A stretch of 64,000 nt of DNA from Adiantum capillus-veneris (taxonomy: Eukaryota > Streptophyta > Polypodiopsida > Polypodiales > Pteridaceae), in NCBI GenBank assembly GCA_014529385.2, contig CM043966.1, positions 93,075,087 through 93,139,086 of the forward strand, in the 5' to 3' direction. The notes below the pieces were generated by a model, which saw nothing but the letters and a program-made list of their open reading frames with translations, was not told the origin of the DNA and searched no databases. The position numbers and the translations under genes were made by a program. Positions 24,316-34,535 of the stretch are shown here, in pieces. Each line of letters opens with the position of its first letter. Positions within the stretch are counted from its first letter, which is position 1.

Positions 24316-25613
24316 AAACTGAACACCCAAGACCTAGTACGACCATCTATGGTAATTTATATGAGAGTGAAGAAGATACAAGCGAACACCTATTAGGCGA
24401 GTCGAGTTCAAACATTTACCAAAATCAAAACCTTAACAAGAAACAAAGGTCATATAAGAGACGACGATATCGAGCAAATGTGAGAGCTAGGATAAACAAG
24501 GAAAGATCTACTGCAGAATGGCTTAGCTATCTAGGGGCATGTGATGCTCATCGAAAGCTAGTAGACAATTGGGGTGAACATCTCCAGAGTGTCATGTGGT
24601 GTAGCCCGCGACCCATTGACCTTGCTCAATTGGAGGTTACATAAGCCGAAATTGAGTCGAACTATAAGAAGATGTCAAAACCGAGAGTTAGCACAACAAC
24701 AAAAGGAGGCAGAACTAAAAGAAAGGTCTCCGTCAGGACAAGAGCCTGCCGACTTACATACGGCTCCTGAACATTTTAAATCTTATACCACGGGGGAGCG
24801 AAAGGTTGTGTATGCCAAAGCCCAACGAATACTTACCAATGGAAGCAGTGGAGTCTATGATGGTCCAGCGGTAGTTAAAGAGATAGAATTAGCAGAACCA
24901 GGTGAGGAGTCTAAACCAGTCTTTATTGCTCAAGACCTTACCGAAACTGAAGAGGCTGTACTTAAGGATCTCCTCAAGGAATACAAGGATATCTTTTCTT
25001 GGACATATCATGACATGAAGGGCGTTCCACCTTCTGTGGTGCAACATACAATTCCCATGATCAACATTGCTAAACCTGTCCAGCAACGACCCTATCCAAT
25101 GAATCCTAAGTACGCCAAAATTGTACAAGAGGAGATTGAAAAACTTATCCAATGTGGATTCATATACCCTATTGAGCACTCAGAATGGGTTTCTCCAATA
25201 GTCATTGTGCCAAAAAAGAATGGGAAACTAAGAGTGTGAGTGGACCTCAAGAAAGTTAATGCAGCTACTAGGAGAGATCATTATCCATTGCCATATTATG
25301 AACATGTGCTTGAGAGAGTTGCGGGCAAGGAAGCTTATAGCTTTTTAGATGGGTACTCTCGTTACAATCAAATCACAATTGCATTAGAGGACCAAGCTAA
25401 AACTGCTTTTATCACAGAGTTTGGAGTGTTTGCATTTCGTGTTATGGCTTTTGGCTTAACAAATGCCCCTGCTACATTCCAACGATTAATAAACACTGCG
25501 TTTAAAGAATTTCTAAGGGAGTTTTGTGAAGCATTTATTCTTCTTGGGAGAAGCATTTGTTATATCTACGAAAAATATTTGAAAGGTGCAGATTTTATCG
25601 CATCTCATTGAAC
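24273..25613 (+). pseudogene. Pre-RT linker and reverse transcriptase palm, element B
   Basis: Frame 24273-24644 is basic (YKRRRYRANVRARINKERST). Frame 24574-25239 carries IELAEPGEESKPVFIAQDL, then the RT entry (QRPYPMNPKYAKIVQEEIEK, WVSPIVIVPKKNGKLRV), and stops at a TGA where a Cys codon is usual. The reading resumes at once: DLKKVNAATRRDHYPLPYYE, AYSFLDGYSRYNQITIA (first catalytic Asp) and VMAFGLTNAPATFQRLINT. The expected F-x-D-D box is missing. After CEAFI there is a small deletion and frame change at about 25540-25560, so polymerase activity is lost. Confidence 0.9.
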
Positions 25614-26780
25614 CCTTTCAAATGTCAATTTTGGGTTAAGCATGGAGTCATTCTAGGGCATATAGTGTCCAAGAACGGGATATCCACAGATGAGAGTAAG
25701 ATTAAAGCCATTGCCGATTTGCCACCACCTACGAACTATAAAGGAGCTCAAAGATTTATGGACCATGTTGGTTATTATCGAAGGTTTATTTTAAACTTTG
25801 CCGAGATAGCGCGTCCATTGTACAAGCTTCTTATCGAGTTTCACTGGACAGACGAATGTCATCAATCTTATGAGTTATTAAAGAAGGCCCTAACAAGTGC
25901 TCCAATCCTGCGAACACCTAATTGGAATGTACCTTTTCATGTGCATATTGATGCATCAAATTTTGCTATTGGGTGTGTTCTAACTCAACCAGGAGAACAT
26001 AAATTGGACTACCCTATTAGCTTTGCAAGTCGCCAATTAAATGATGCCGAGATGAACTACACTACTACAGAGCGCGAAGGTCTAGCTATGATTTACGCAC
26101 TAAAGAAATTTCGCTATTACCTTCTTGCTACCAAGTTTGTGTTTTATGTTGATCATCAAGCATTGCTATATTTGGTAAACAAGCCGTGTTCCACAGGTCG
26201 AATTACACGATGGTTGTTAATTCTTCTTGAGTTTGACTTCACCGTTGTTGTGAGGCCTGGGAGGAAACATGTCATGGCGGATCATTTATCTCATATCCCT
26301 AATGGGGAAGCTCCTACGGGGGTTGATGATGAATTGCCTGATACTCCTTTGTTCATTGTTGAGACAATGCCTGAATGGAGTGAAAAGATTGTTAACTTCT
26401 TAGTTAATGGTTTTCCACCCAAAGAGCTGCGAAAAGATATAGCTCGAAAATTAATCAAGGAATGCGAACCCTATTGCTTACTGGATGGAACTCTCTATAA
26501 GAGAGGAAAAGATGATGTTCTTAGACGCTGTGCCCGCGAGGATGAGTATTTATATATTCTACAAGAGGCACACATGGGCGTAGCTGGTGGTCACTTTTCA
26601 GGAAAGTTGACTGCCCGAAAGATCTTACAGTCAGGCTATTGGTGGCCCACTCTGTTTAAGGATGCATCACTTTTTGCAAAGGGATGTGATGAATGCCAAC
26701 GCTTCAAGAAGCCACAAAGAAGTGATAGGATGCCTCTACATCCCATCAAGGCACCCAACCATTTGAAAAGTGGGGCTTAG
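25557..26780 (+). pseudogene. RT thumb, RNase H and integrase zinc domain, element B
   Basis: A 407-codon frame. RT connection: GVILGHIVSKNGISTDESKI, FMDHVGYYRRFI. RNase H: PFHVHIDASNFAIGCVLTQP, NYTTTEREGLAMIYALKKF, FYVDHQALLYLVNK, VMADHLSHIPNGEAPTGVDD. The integrase HHCC zinc region follows: AHMGVAGGHFSGKLTARKIL, GYWWPTLFKDASLFAKGCDE. A one-base slip near 26765 ends the frame (IKAPNHLKSGA), and the next frame resumes with FEKWGLDFVGPIS. Confidence 0.9.
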
Positions 26781-27682
26781 ACTTTGTAGGACCGATTAGT
26801 CCGGCTGCACGTAACACGCAATCACGATATATCATTGTGGCTACCGACTATGTAACCAAATGGGCTGAAGCAAAAGCAACACGAAAGGCGGATGCAAAAA
26901 CAACAGCTAAGGTCCTCTTTGAGAACATTATCACACGTTTTGGATGCCCCTTTGAACTTGTGAGTGACAATGGAACTCATTTTATAAATGAAGTAATAAA
27001 AGAACTCACATCAAACTTCATGATATCTCACCACAAGTCTACACCCTATTATCCCCAAGCAAATGGCCAAGCTGAGAGTACCAACAAAACTCTCATCTCC
27101 ATTTTGACAAAGACAGTTGAGGCTCATCGCACTGATTGGGACCTAAAGCTTACATCAGCTTTATGGGCTTATCGTACTACGTATAAAGTTTCTATTAATT
27201 GCACACCGTTTAAGATGGTGTATGGCCAAGAAGCAGTTATGCCATGGGAGTTTGTCATTCCTAGTCTTCGAGTAGCTTCTCAAGAAGGTTGGGATGGTAA
27301 CCCCTTAGTGGATCGATTATATGTCCTGGAAAGGCTAGATGAAGAACGACAATTAGCTGTGCGAAATGCTCTAGTGGAGAAGGATAGGAGAAAGAAGTGG
27401 TTTGATAGCCATTTAAAGGATAAAGACATCAAAGTTGGTGATAAAGTTCTTATGTACGGGGTACGTAATGAAAAGAAGAAATTGAAATACGCTGGTAAGG
27501 GACCATATCGAGTGTGTGAAATTACCCCGCAAGGTACCATTCGTGTGGAGACTCTAGATGGAGTTGAAACCATTGGATTCCTTAATGGGAGTAAATTCAA
27601 AAGATATTATGATCCTTTAAGCCAGGAAGAGTTGCAAGCCATCCATCAAAAGAAGGTTGCCAAGGAACAAGCAGAGCTTTAA
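26775..27682 (+). pseudogene. Integrase core and C-terminal domain, element B
   Basis: The D,D-35-E residues are all visible: VATDYVTKWAEAKATRK (first D), ELVSDNGTHFINEV (second D) and PQANGQAESTNKTL (E). Then come LTSALWAYRTTYKVS and FKMVYGQEAVMPWE, and a C-terminal domain with DKVLMYGVRNEKKKLKYAGK and GPYRVCEIT. There is no chromodomain. The frame reaches a TAA at 27680-27682, after which the same frame stays open into the linker and PR2, so the TAA may be a decayed codon (for example CAA) rather than the true end. Confidence 0.9.
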
Positions 27683-28815
27683 AAAATCCAAGCAAGAGTT
27701 GAGGCTCGAGAACGACAACAACGTCTTAGACGCCAACGAGAGGCTAATCTGGGAATCACGCAAGCATTTTTCGAGGACACAGATGACGACTCATTAGAAT
27801 CTGAGCCACCCCTACGATACCCAATTGATCTAAATAGCCCCTATTGGAAAGTACTATACAATGCCTTATTAGATACGGGAGCTAAACACAATTTGTTGTC
27901 CTATGGAGTTTGGTGTTAATTAGGGAAACCAACCCTATCCCCAAGTACGATGCAAGTCAAGGGCATTAATAAAAAGAAAAATGCTATTCTTGGAGTCCTT
28001 CAGACCCCTGTTGTCTATGACAATGGAAGCATAGTGCAGAGGTTTCTAGTCATGCCCGCGGGAGCTATGGAAGGCAACGTAAACCTGAGACGCACGTGGA
28101 TGTCGGCAACCAAATGCACTATTGATTGGGATACTGGTAGTGTCACGCCGCGACCACCGACTCTTACCCCTATCATTCAAGCAAAGTCACCTACGTTGCA
28201 AACTCTAGCAAAGTTGAAGGATAGCCAACATTCACAAGCCAAGGTGGTTAACTCGTCTTTGCCGGCTACCCATGAACCTAGCACTTCAACACTTGTAGTT
28301 GCAGCAAGCAGTAATATTGCAAGTACTCAACCTGCACGACCTAAGAGTACATATCAATGGGTCCCCAAGGCCTTACTTCCAACTACCTCAACCCTCCTAT
28401 CCATTCCAAGAAAAAATTCCCCTGGAAAACCAAGAGCGCGCTCTAGGAGAGTCAAGACCAAATCACGATGGATTCCAAAACGACTATTAGAAGCCCATGG
28501 CTACTATGATGGATTCCAAAACGACTATTAGAAGCCCATGGCTACTATGATGGAAATGAGCAAATTTGGGTACCTAAACGTAAAATGTGTCCTTCCCTAT
28601 CGACAACAAACCCATATGAGTCAAACAGTGTAACGCTAAAGCCAATGGCAGACCGTGGGAAGCGAAAGATCACAGAATGCTACACACCTAGTCCAGAGCT
28701 AGTTTGGGCTCCAAGGCCAAACCAATTTATTCCACCTAGCTCAAGAAGGAGGGAGTTCCATGAAGCTTCTAGCTCCTCATGTAATACATCCATAGAGGTA
28801 AAAGCTTCTACATAG
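27683..28815 (+). CDS. Charged linker, second retropepsin-like domain (PR2) and WVPK tail, element B
   Basis: In frame after the integrase TAA come a basic helix (EARERQQRLRRQREANL), an acidic patch (FFEDTDDDSLESEPP), then LYNALLDTGAKHNLLSYGVW with the D-T-G-A signature at about 27870. One TAA follows at about 27917-27919, then an open stretch (MQVKGINKKKNAILGV, WMSATKCTIDWDTGS) and a Lys/Pro/Ser-rich tail with YQWVPKALL, RWIPKRLL and QIWVPKRKM. A 41-bp duplication (28467-28548) shifts the frame; the tail continues in frame 28585-28815. The second protease motif (hydrophobic-G) is weaker here than in copy 1. Function is inferred from the motif only. Confidence 0.55.
28467..28548 (+). repeat. 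41-bp perfect tandem duplication in the PR2 tail
   Basis: The unit starting gatggattccaaaacgac occurs twice back to back (28467-28507 and 28508-28548). As 41 is not a multiple of 3, it truncates the tail frame at about 28529. Confidence 0.95.
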
Positions 28816-29053
28816 CCTCCACCTACAATAGTGGACCTCCATGAAGCTACAAAGGAATCCACACCTTCCAGTGTTCAAGAATCACCTGATGAACCACTTC
28901 AAGTTCGATCCTGGGAGAGTACCTTACCACCCTTGCAACTCGACGAGGCACCTAAGGTAATAGAAAACTACTGGCAAAAATCTTCACCTATAACAACTTG
29001 GAACAACTAGTTTCAAAGGGTGACGACATCATTTCAAACAGTATGATCTACCC

Positions 29054-29157
29054 AAGGAAGGGGGGAGTGTTTGTGGACATCCATTATTCACTTGCTTCCC
29101 TCTCAACCTTTCTCCCTGACCTCTTAATCTCCAATCTTAGGGAATGTATATATAAAG
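29054..29157 (+). promoter_or_regulatory. Internal polypurine tract and TATA box in element B
   Basis: aaggaaggggggag (29054-29067) resembles the true PPT of the same element (aggaaggggggca, 31077-31089). About 80 bases on, tatatataaag (29147-29157) is a good TATA box, lying about 110-140 bases before the acidic ORF at 29258/29294. This could be an internal promoter for a subgenomic RNA, or the scar of an older LTR start. Neither is proven. Confidence 0.4.
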
Positions 29158-29257
29158 CCTTATACTCACAAAAACGAGATAAAAAAGTAAAAGAGCAAGA
29201 GCCATAACACAAAATCATAAAAACAAATTATGCACAAGAATACGACCCTTGTAATAT

Positions 29258-29716
29258 TTGCACTCTAACCATCATCTATTTGCGTGTACAAATATGGCTA
29301 GTACGCTAGAGTCATCCACTCCTGCCTTGGGTGAGAGGTACCCTCGTTACTTTTCACAAATATTTCACATGGTCTTTCCAGTGCTTGCATGTGAATGGGA
29401 TTTGATAGGTACGCTAGCATGTGAGAGGAATTTTGAGGAGTTAGAATGGCTGATACGTCTCTTGACCACGTCTGATCCATACTTAGTAGAGAGCGTTTCT
29501 CCCATTGCACAAGCCTACCCTTTTGACCAAGATGACTATAGGCGTCTAGTGACCTTCTTAGTAAACATGGACACCTATGATGAAGAAGAAAATTTACAGG
29601 ACTACACGGATGGCACATATGGTCTCATGGATGATGACTTTGTTTATCTTGACGACGAGGATAGGGGTTTAGCCTTAGGGTTTCTCCCCAACCTCTACAA
29701 TATCCTATTCCCTTGA
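29258..29716 (+). CDS. Acidic ORF of unknown function, element B 3' region
   Basis: 152 codons from the first ATG; the second ATG (29294, MASTLESSTPALGERYPRYF) has an A at -3 and G at +4 and may be the real start. The protein has a hydrophobic/aromatic first half (FSQIFHMVFPVLACEWDLIG) and a strongly acidic second half (DTYDEEENLQDY, LMDDDFVYLDDEDRG). No signal peptide or clear membrane segment is seen. It is placed where some plant gypsy lineages carry an env-like or extra ORF. I do not recognise the family. It is the only unbroken ORF of normal composition in this part of the element. Confidence 0.45.
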   Translation: MHSNHHLFACTNMASTLESSTPALGERYPRYFSQIFHMVFPVLACEWDLIGTLACERNFEELEWLIRLLTTSDPYLVESVSPIAQAYPFDQDDYRRLVTFLVNMDTYDEEENLQDYTDGTYGLMDDDFVYLDDEDRGLALGFLPNLYNILFP

Positions 29717-29729
29717 CTCTCTAGGGGGA

Positions 29730-31076
29730 GTGCAAATAATTAGGTTAGGGTTCCTTATGTTTTTTGTTGTGTTCAATAAGTGTTGGTACCTTTTTCCACT
29801 AATGTGCCTCCTGGAGGTATTCCTTTTGTTTCCTAGTGTGTACAGGAGCGTGTTGCTATTGATAGGATTTGGACCTTCATGGAATCTTTATCTCGACTCA
29901 CTCTTCAAATCAAGCGCGACCATCGACACAAACAGGTGTTTCTTGTCCATTATCATTGCCCCTTATCTTTTTTGCATTTATGATTGTCTGCTTTAATTGT
30001 GATTGGTAGCCTAATATTCACCGCATTTGGTCAGTATCAAACATTTAATTCAATGTAATTTTTTGTCATAATCACTTGTCTAGGTTTAAAAATCAAGCAG
30101 TCCGACTAAGCTAGTTTGACCAAGTTAGGTGTTAGAGATCTTCTCTTAATACCATGGGGAATGCCTTCCTAATAATCAATGGTTACTTAGGTTCTTAATC
30201 CGATTTAGGCAGCATTGTCTGAAATGTACTAGGGATTTCTAGTGGGCTTGACCCTATTGACCTTTAGCTTAAGTATTATAAAGGGAGTTTACTAGTGTGA
30301 TGAGCCTGGGGAGGTGTATCAGTGTTATATGACCCCCCAAAGTTACAAAATTAAAATGCTGAAAATGAACAAACAAAAAATCAAAGTGCCACACTGTAAA
30401 ATCTTAAGCTAGAAGAGAAATCTCAGCTTGATTTGGTACTTCACTCACATGTATTGCCTATGGTACTAGAGCCCTAGAGGTTCCCAGTGTGGGCGCGTTT
30501 CCTTGAAAAGCAAAAAACCCAAGGCATACAAAATAAGCACACACATCAAATTGAATCACTGTGAAAAGACTTTGGGGGGTCAAAGAAAAAGTAATCAGTC
30601 AGGCGATGATTTCATGAGAAATTCCTTTTATAGTAGCTTAACTACAAGGTCTTCTAGATATAGCCTCTAGTCAGCCCTCGAATATGAATACTTGGCTCTC
30701 GCGATTAAACAACTTAATTGACCACAGAAAATTAAGAAGCTTACCCATGGTCTTAATATTCGATCTCTAGTGCCTTTCGACCGTCAAATTAGCGATCCCA
30801 GACTTGTTTAATTTTTTACCTTTACATCTATTTATGCATTTGATTACATTGCAATTTAATGTTCATTGCTGACAAATTGTTTGAAATTCTTTTACCAATC
30901 AATTTGTCTACCTAAAACTACATATGCTTTTTAATCACTTATGAGAATGCAATTACTGTGCCAATGTTGTTTGATTTTGCAGTGACTGAAGAAGGCTAAG
31001 GACATTCATCTCAAATGCTCTTCCACCTCGACGAACGAGCTTCAACTCAATAGCTTCCGAGGACGGAATCTACATC
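29730..31076 (+). other. Non-coding 3' part of element B
   Basis: About 1.35 kb without a convincing ORF. It holds a perfect 14-bp inverted repeat: tgaccccccaaagt at 30330-30343 and actttggggggtca at 30569-30582. The tail ends in a PPT. Confidence 0.7.
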
Positions 31077-31089
31077 AGGAAGGGGGGCA
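31077..31089 (+). other. Polypurine tract of element B
   Basis: aggaaggggggca lies directly before the TGTTAACC start of the 3' LTR, the expected plus-strand primer site. Confidence 0.85.
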
Positions 31090-31411
31090 TGTTAACCCTC
31101 ATGGCTCACGGACACCCCATCACCTACGACGGACGTGTATTATGTATTTGGTAGAGTCAGGTACCGGGCTTGTCGGACCAATAGGAAAAGGGTAAGAGTG
31201 ATCGCCGATGAGAGGCACACTCTAACTGGGACATTCAAGGGATTAGTTGGCTAAGCATGGGTGCCCAAGTGTGAATGGGGTGAGCTCATATAAAAGCCAA
31301 CTAAACCTAAAATTCACTTATTCTCTCATTTGTGCAATAGAAGAGTGCTCTTGCTCCATCGCCATCTCCATCTTCTTCTTCTTCACCTCCTTGTGTGTGT
31401 GTGTGTGTGTG

Positions 31412-31446
<35 letters not shown>

Positions 31447-31678
31447 TCGAGCATTGCGGCGGCACGACGGCGGTGAAGCGGTTGAGCGCGACGTAGCGGC
31501 GTCTCCTTCTTCTTCGCGGCGAGGAATCCTCCACGGCAGGAGCATAGAGCGGTGAGTGACACACCATTGCCCTCTTTTGAGCTTACTAGTTAAGCTAGTT
31601 GTGTGCTTGGAGCCATCTGTGGCTCGCACACAGTGTTAGGCAAGGCCCTTGCTTCGACAGTGTGGCAAGGAGCGCACA
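31090..31678 (+). repeat. 3' LTR of element B
   Basis: 589 bases, starting TGTTAACC and ending GCGCACA. It matches the 5' LTR except for roughly a dozen substitutions, a shorter TG/AG array (about 31391-31443) and a small gatcgag insertion after it. The RT of element A resumes in the bases after it. Confidence 0.93.
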
Positions 31679-32765
31679 ATACTATATGTGTGTGGACTAT
31701 CAAGCGCTAAATCATATCACTATCAAAAACAGATTTCCCGTACCGTGGATAGAAGATTTGTTTGATAAGCTACAAGGTTTGACCTACTTCAGTAGGATTG
31801 ACCTTAAAAGTAGCTATCATGAAATAAGAATAATGAATGAAGATATTGTAAAGGCCGCGTTTCATACAACGTTTGGCCTTTATGAATATCTAGTCATGCC
31901 TTTTGGTTTGACTAATGCACTAGCCACATTCAATCTTTTAATGGGAAAAATCTTTAGACCCTACCGCAAATTCACTTGAGTGTTCTTTGATGATATCATC
32001 ATCTATTTCAAGTCCTTGGAGGAGCACATGCAACATCTCCAGGTGATTTTTCAAGCTTTGAGGAAGAACAAGCTTCTTATCAATCAAAAGAAGAGTGAAT
32101 TTTTCCTTCAAGAGATTCAATACTTAGGTCATAATATCTCTCAAGATGGTATGCATATGGATCCATCAAAGTTGGAGGTAATAAAAGCATAGCCTAATCC
32201 AAGGAATCTACATGAGCTAAGAAGCTGTATTGATACGTGTGCATACTATCGACGCTTCATAGACAAATTCTCTCAAATAGCGGGACCATTGCATGACTTA
32301 ACAAAGAAGAACTTTAAGTACTCATAGACTGCTAAAGAGCAAAATGCTTTTGACAAGATCAAAGAGAAGCTTACCTCCCAACCATTCCTTATGCTTCCGG
32401 ATTTCTCAAAGCCATTTGAGGTCCAGTGTGATGCTTGTGAAGATTGCCTTGGAGTAGTTTTGCTTCAAGAAGGGCATGCCATAGCATATGAGAGCCGAAG
32501 GCTCAATGCCAATGAACGGGTCTTGGGCATATTTGAAAAAGAGCTTTTAGCTGTTCTACATGCCCTAGACACATGGAAGCATTATCTTTTGGGGACTCCA
32601 TTTATTTTGCGAACAGACCACCAAAGTCTCAAGTACTTCATGACGCAAACCAAACTTTTCGACAAACATATGAGGTGGGCAAATTTTCTTTTGCAATTTT
32701 ATTTTCATATTGCTCACATTGCTGGTAAGCACAATCAAGTGGCCCATGCACTTTCACGATGACCA
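31679..32765 (+). pseudogene. RT and RNase H of element A (after the nested insertion)
   Basis: Reading: MCVDYQALNHITIKNRFPVP, TYFSRIDLKSSYHEIRI (first catalytic Asp), LVMPFGLTNALATFNLLM, then after a TGA VFFDDIIIYFKSLEEHMQHL, which keeps the F-x-D-D box. RNase H: LMLPDFSKPFEVQCDACEDC, FEKELLAVLHALDTWKHYLL, FILRTDHQSLKYFMTQ and IAGKHNQVAHALSR. In-frame stops occur at about 31977, 32190 and 32325. Confidence 0.9.
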
Positions 32766-34183
32766 AAAGTCAATGCGGTGTCTATAGCAACTCACAATAA
32801 TCTATCTTCTATGATAGATGAGCATGCTACTGACCCTGACTTTAGAGACATAATGTCAGCCCTTGCTTTGGGGAAGAAAGAGGAACCATTCACCTTGCAG
32901 GATGCTTATGTTCTCCATGGCAATAGGCTATGTATTACCCAATGCCTTTGTGAGAAAGTCATGTATGAATCCCATGCTCTGCCCTATGTGGGCATAGAGG
33001 CATTCAACCTACTCTTTGAGGAGTAGAGACGAACTTCTATTGGCCTACCATAAAAGTGGGACATATAAGAGTATGTTTCAAAATGTGTGGTATGCCAAAA
33101 GACCAAGTATGATAGAGGGAAGCAACCTGGATTACTCCAGCCATTGCCAATCCCTAATTCACCATGGGAGAGTATATCCATGGATTTTATCTTTGGATTA
33201 CCCAAGTCTATCCATGGGATTACAAGAATATGAACAACAATCTACAAGTTTAGCAAGCAAGCACACTTTATTCTTGTCAAAAAGACTATTAAGGCACACC
33301 AAATGGCAACTCTCTTCATATCTCAGATTTTCAAACACCATGGATTGCCAACATCCATCATGTCAGATAGAGATCCTAGAATGACCAGTAATTTTTGGAA
33401 AGGTCTCTTTGAAAATCTAGGCACAAGATTGAATTTCTCTTCGGCCTATCACCCACAAACATATGGCCAAAGTGATATAGCCAATCTTATGATTCTCAAT
33501 CTACTAAAGACTTATGTTACAGAAGTAGATCATCGCTCACAATGGGAAAAGTATTTACCCCTTGTAGAGTATGTGTACAAAAACACTGCCCATACTACTA
33601 CGAGAAAAGCACCTTTTGAGATCATAGAGGGAAGGCCTAAAAGTCCCTTACTACTTAAAGTATATGGGAAGATCTTCATTGTTGTCGATGAGTATAGCCA
33701 TGACCTACTAGAATCTTTTCAAAAGATTAAGGAGGCTATATCGATCTCTCAACAAAGACAAAAAGCTTCTACTGACAAGCATAGAAGGGCCTTAATGTTC
33801 AAAGAAAATGATTGGTCTTACTTAAGTTTCCCAAGGCTCGATTGAGGTAAGTGATGGGCAAAAAGCCTATGAGCCATCAAAAATATTATGCTAAACTAGC
33901 AAAAAGATACTATGGTCCTTTTCAAATCTTGAAGCCAATCAATGACATGGCTTATCAACTTAAGTTGCCCAACCATTGGCTCATACACAATGCTTTTCAT
34001 GTGAGCCTACTTAAGCCCTACAAAGGAGGGCCACCAAGAGAACCAATTATTGAAGACCCTCTAGAAATTGAAGACCAAGAAGAGGTGCTACAACCTGAAG
34101 CTATCCTTGGGCATGAAGACAAGGTACTACGACATGGTAAGATTATCCAACGGTATCTTATTAAGTTAAAAAATTATCCTTAA
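32766..34183 (+). pseudogene. Integrase and truncated chromodomain of element A
   Basis: Zinc region remains and [15 protein letters not shown]; core [10 protein letters not shown] (first D), LPTSIMSDRDPRMTSNFW (second D) and SSAYHPQTYGQSDIANLM, where the catalytic Glu is Asp. The end reads [40 protein letters not shown], then [20 protein letters not shown] and LIKLKNYP, the first half of a chromodomain, which stops before its last helix. Stops and frameshifts at about 33027, 33230 and 33845. Chromodomains steer integration to marked chromatin in this lineage (chromoviruses). Confidence 0.88.
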
Positions 34184-34535
34184 TGTACATGTTTCTTTTA
34201 AACAATCTATGTTTTTGTCTTATAAGACTAATTCTCTTTTTATGTGCACAAATTTAAATAGTATGCATGCTTAGAATCATGTTTATGATGACAACGTCTC
34301 TCAAACACCAAGTAGAATTTGTCACTCTACTTTGGGAGAATGAAATGGACTAAAGAGCATACATGCTTGCGACAACCACGTCTCCCAAGCACCAAATGGA
34401 TTAGTCATCTATCTTGGAATGACTTTGTAGGGTAAAAAGGGATCCTCTACCCGCTAAGAAACATTGACCAATGACTAAGGCTTTATCTCTTCTACCTCAT
34501 AGTGTAGGACGACTATGGTTTCAAGAGAGAGGTAA
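34184..34535 (+). other. 3' untranslated part and PPT of element A
   Basis: No ORF. A purine run aagagagagg (34523-34532) lies three bases before the LTR start. Confidence 0.6.

Larger units (their letters stand above)
17823..31678 (+). mobile_element. Complete Ty3/gypsy element B with extra 3' coding region, nested in the RT of element A
   Basis: LTRs at 17823-18423 and 31090-31678 start TGTTAACC and end GCGCACA. The flanks are ATACC on the left and ATACT on the right, a 5-bp target duplication with one change, and the host RT reading continues across it. Inside are a tRNA-Asp-like PBS, a 0.95-kb leader, gag, PR1, RT, RNase H, INT, a second protease-like domain with a WVPK tail, an acidic ORF, a long non-coding 3' part and a PPT. 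By eye the LTRs differ at about 12 of roughly 540 comparable bases outside the microsatellite, so the insertion is fairly young. The RT active site is lost and PR1 is mutated, so it is non-autonomous. Confidence 0.93.

Noticed and set aside
29054-29069. Internal PPT as the true 3' LTR boundary of element B
   Set aside because: The LTR pair with matching ends, PBS, PPT at 31077 and target duplication clearly places the 3' LTR at 31090; the sequence after 29069 has no match to the 5' LTR.
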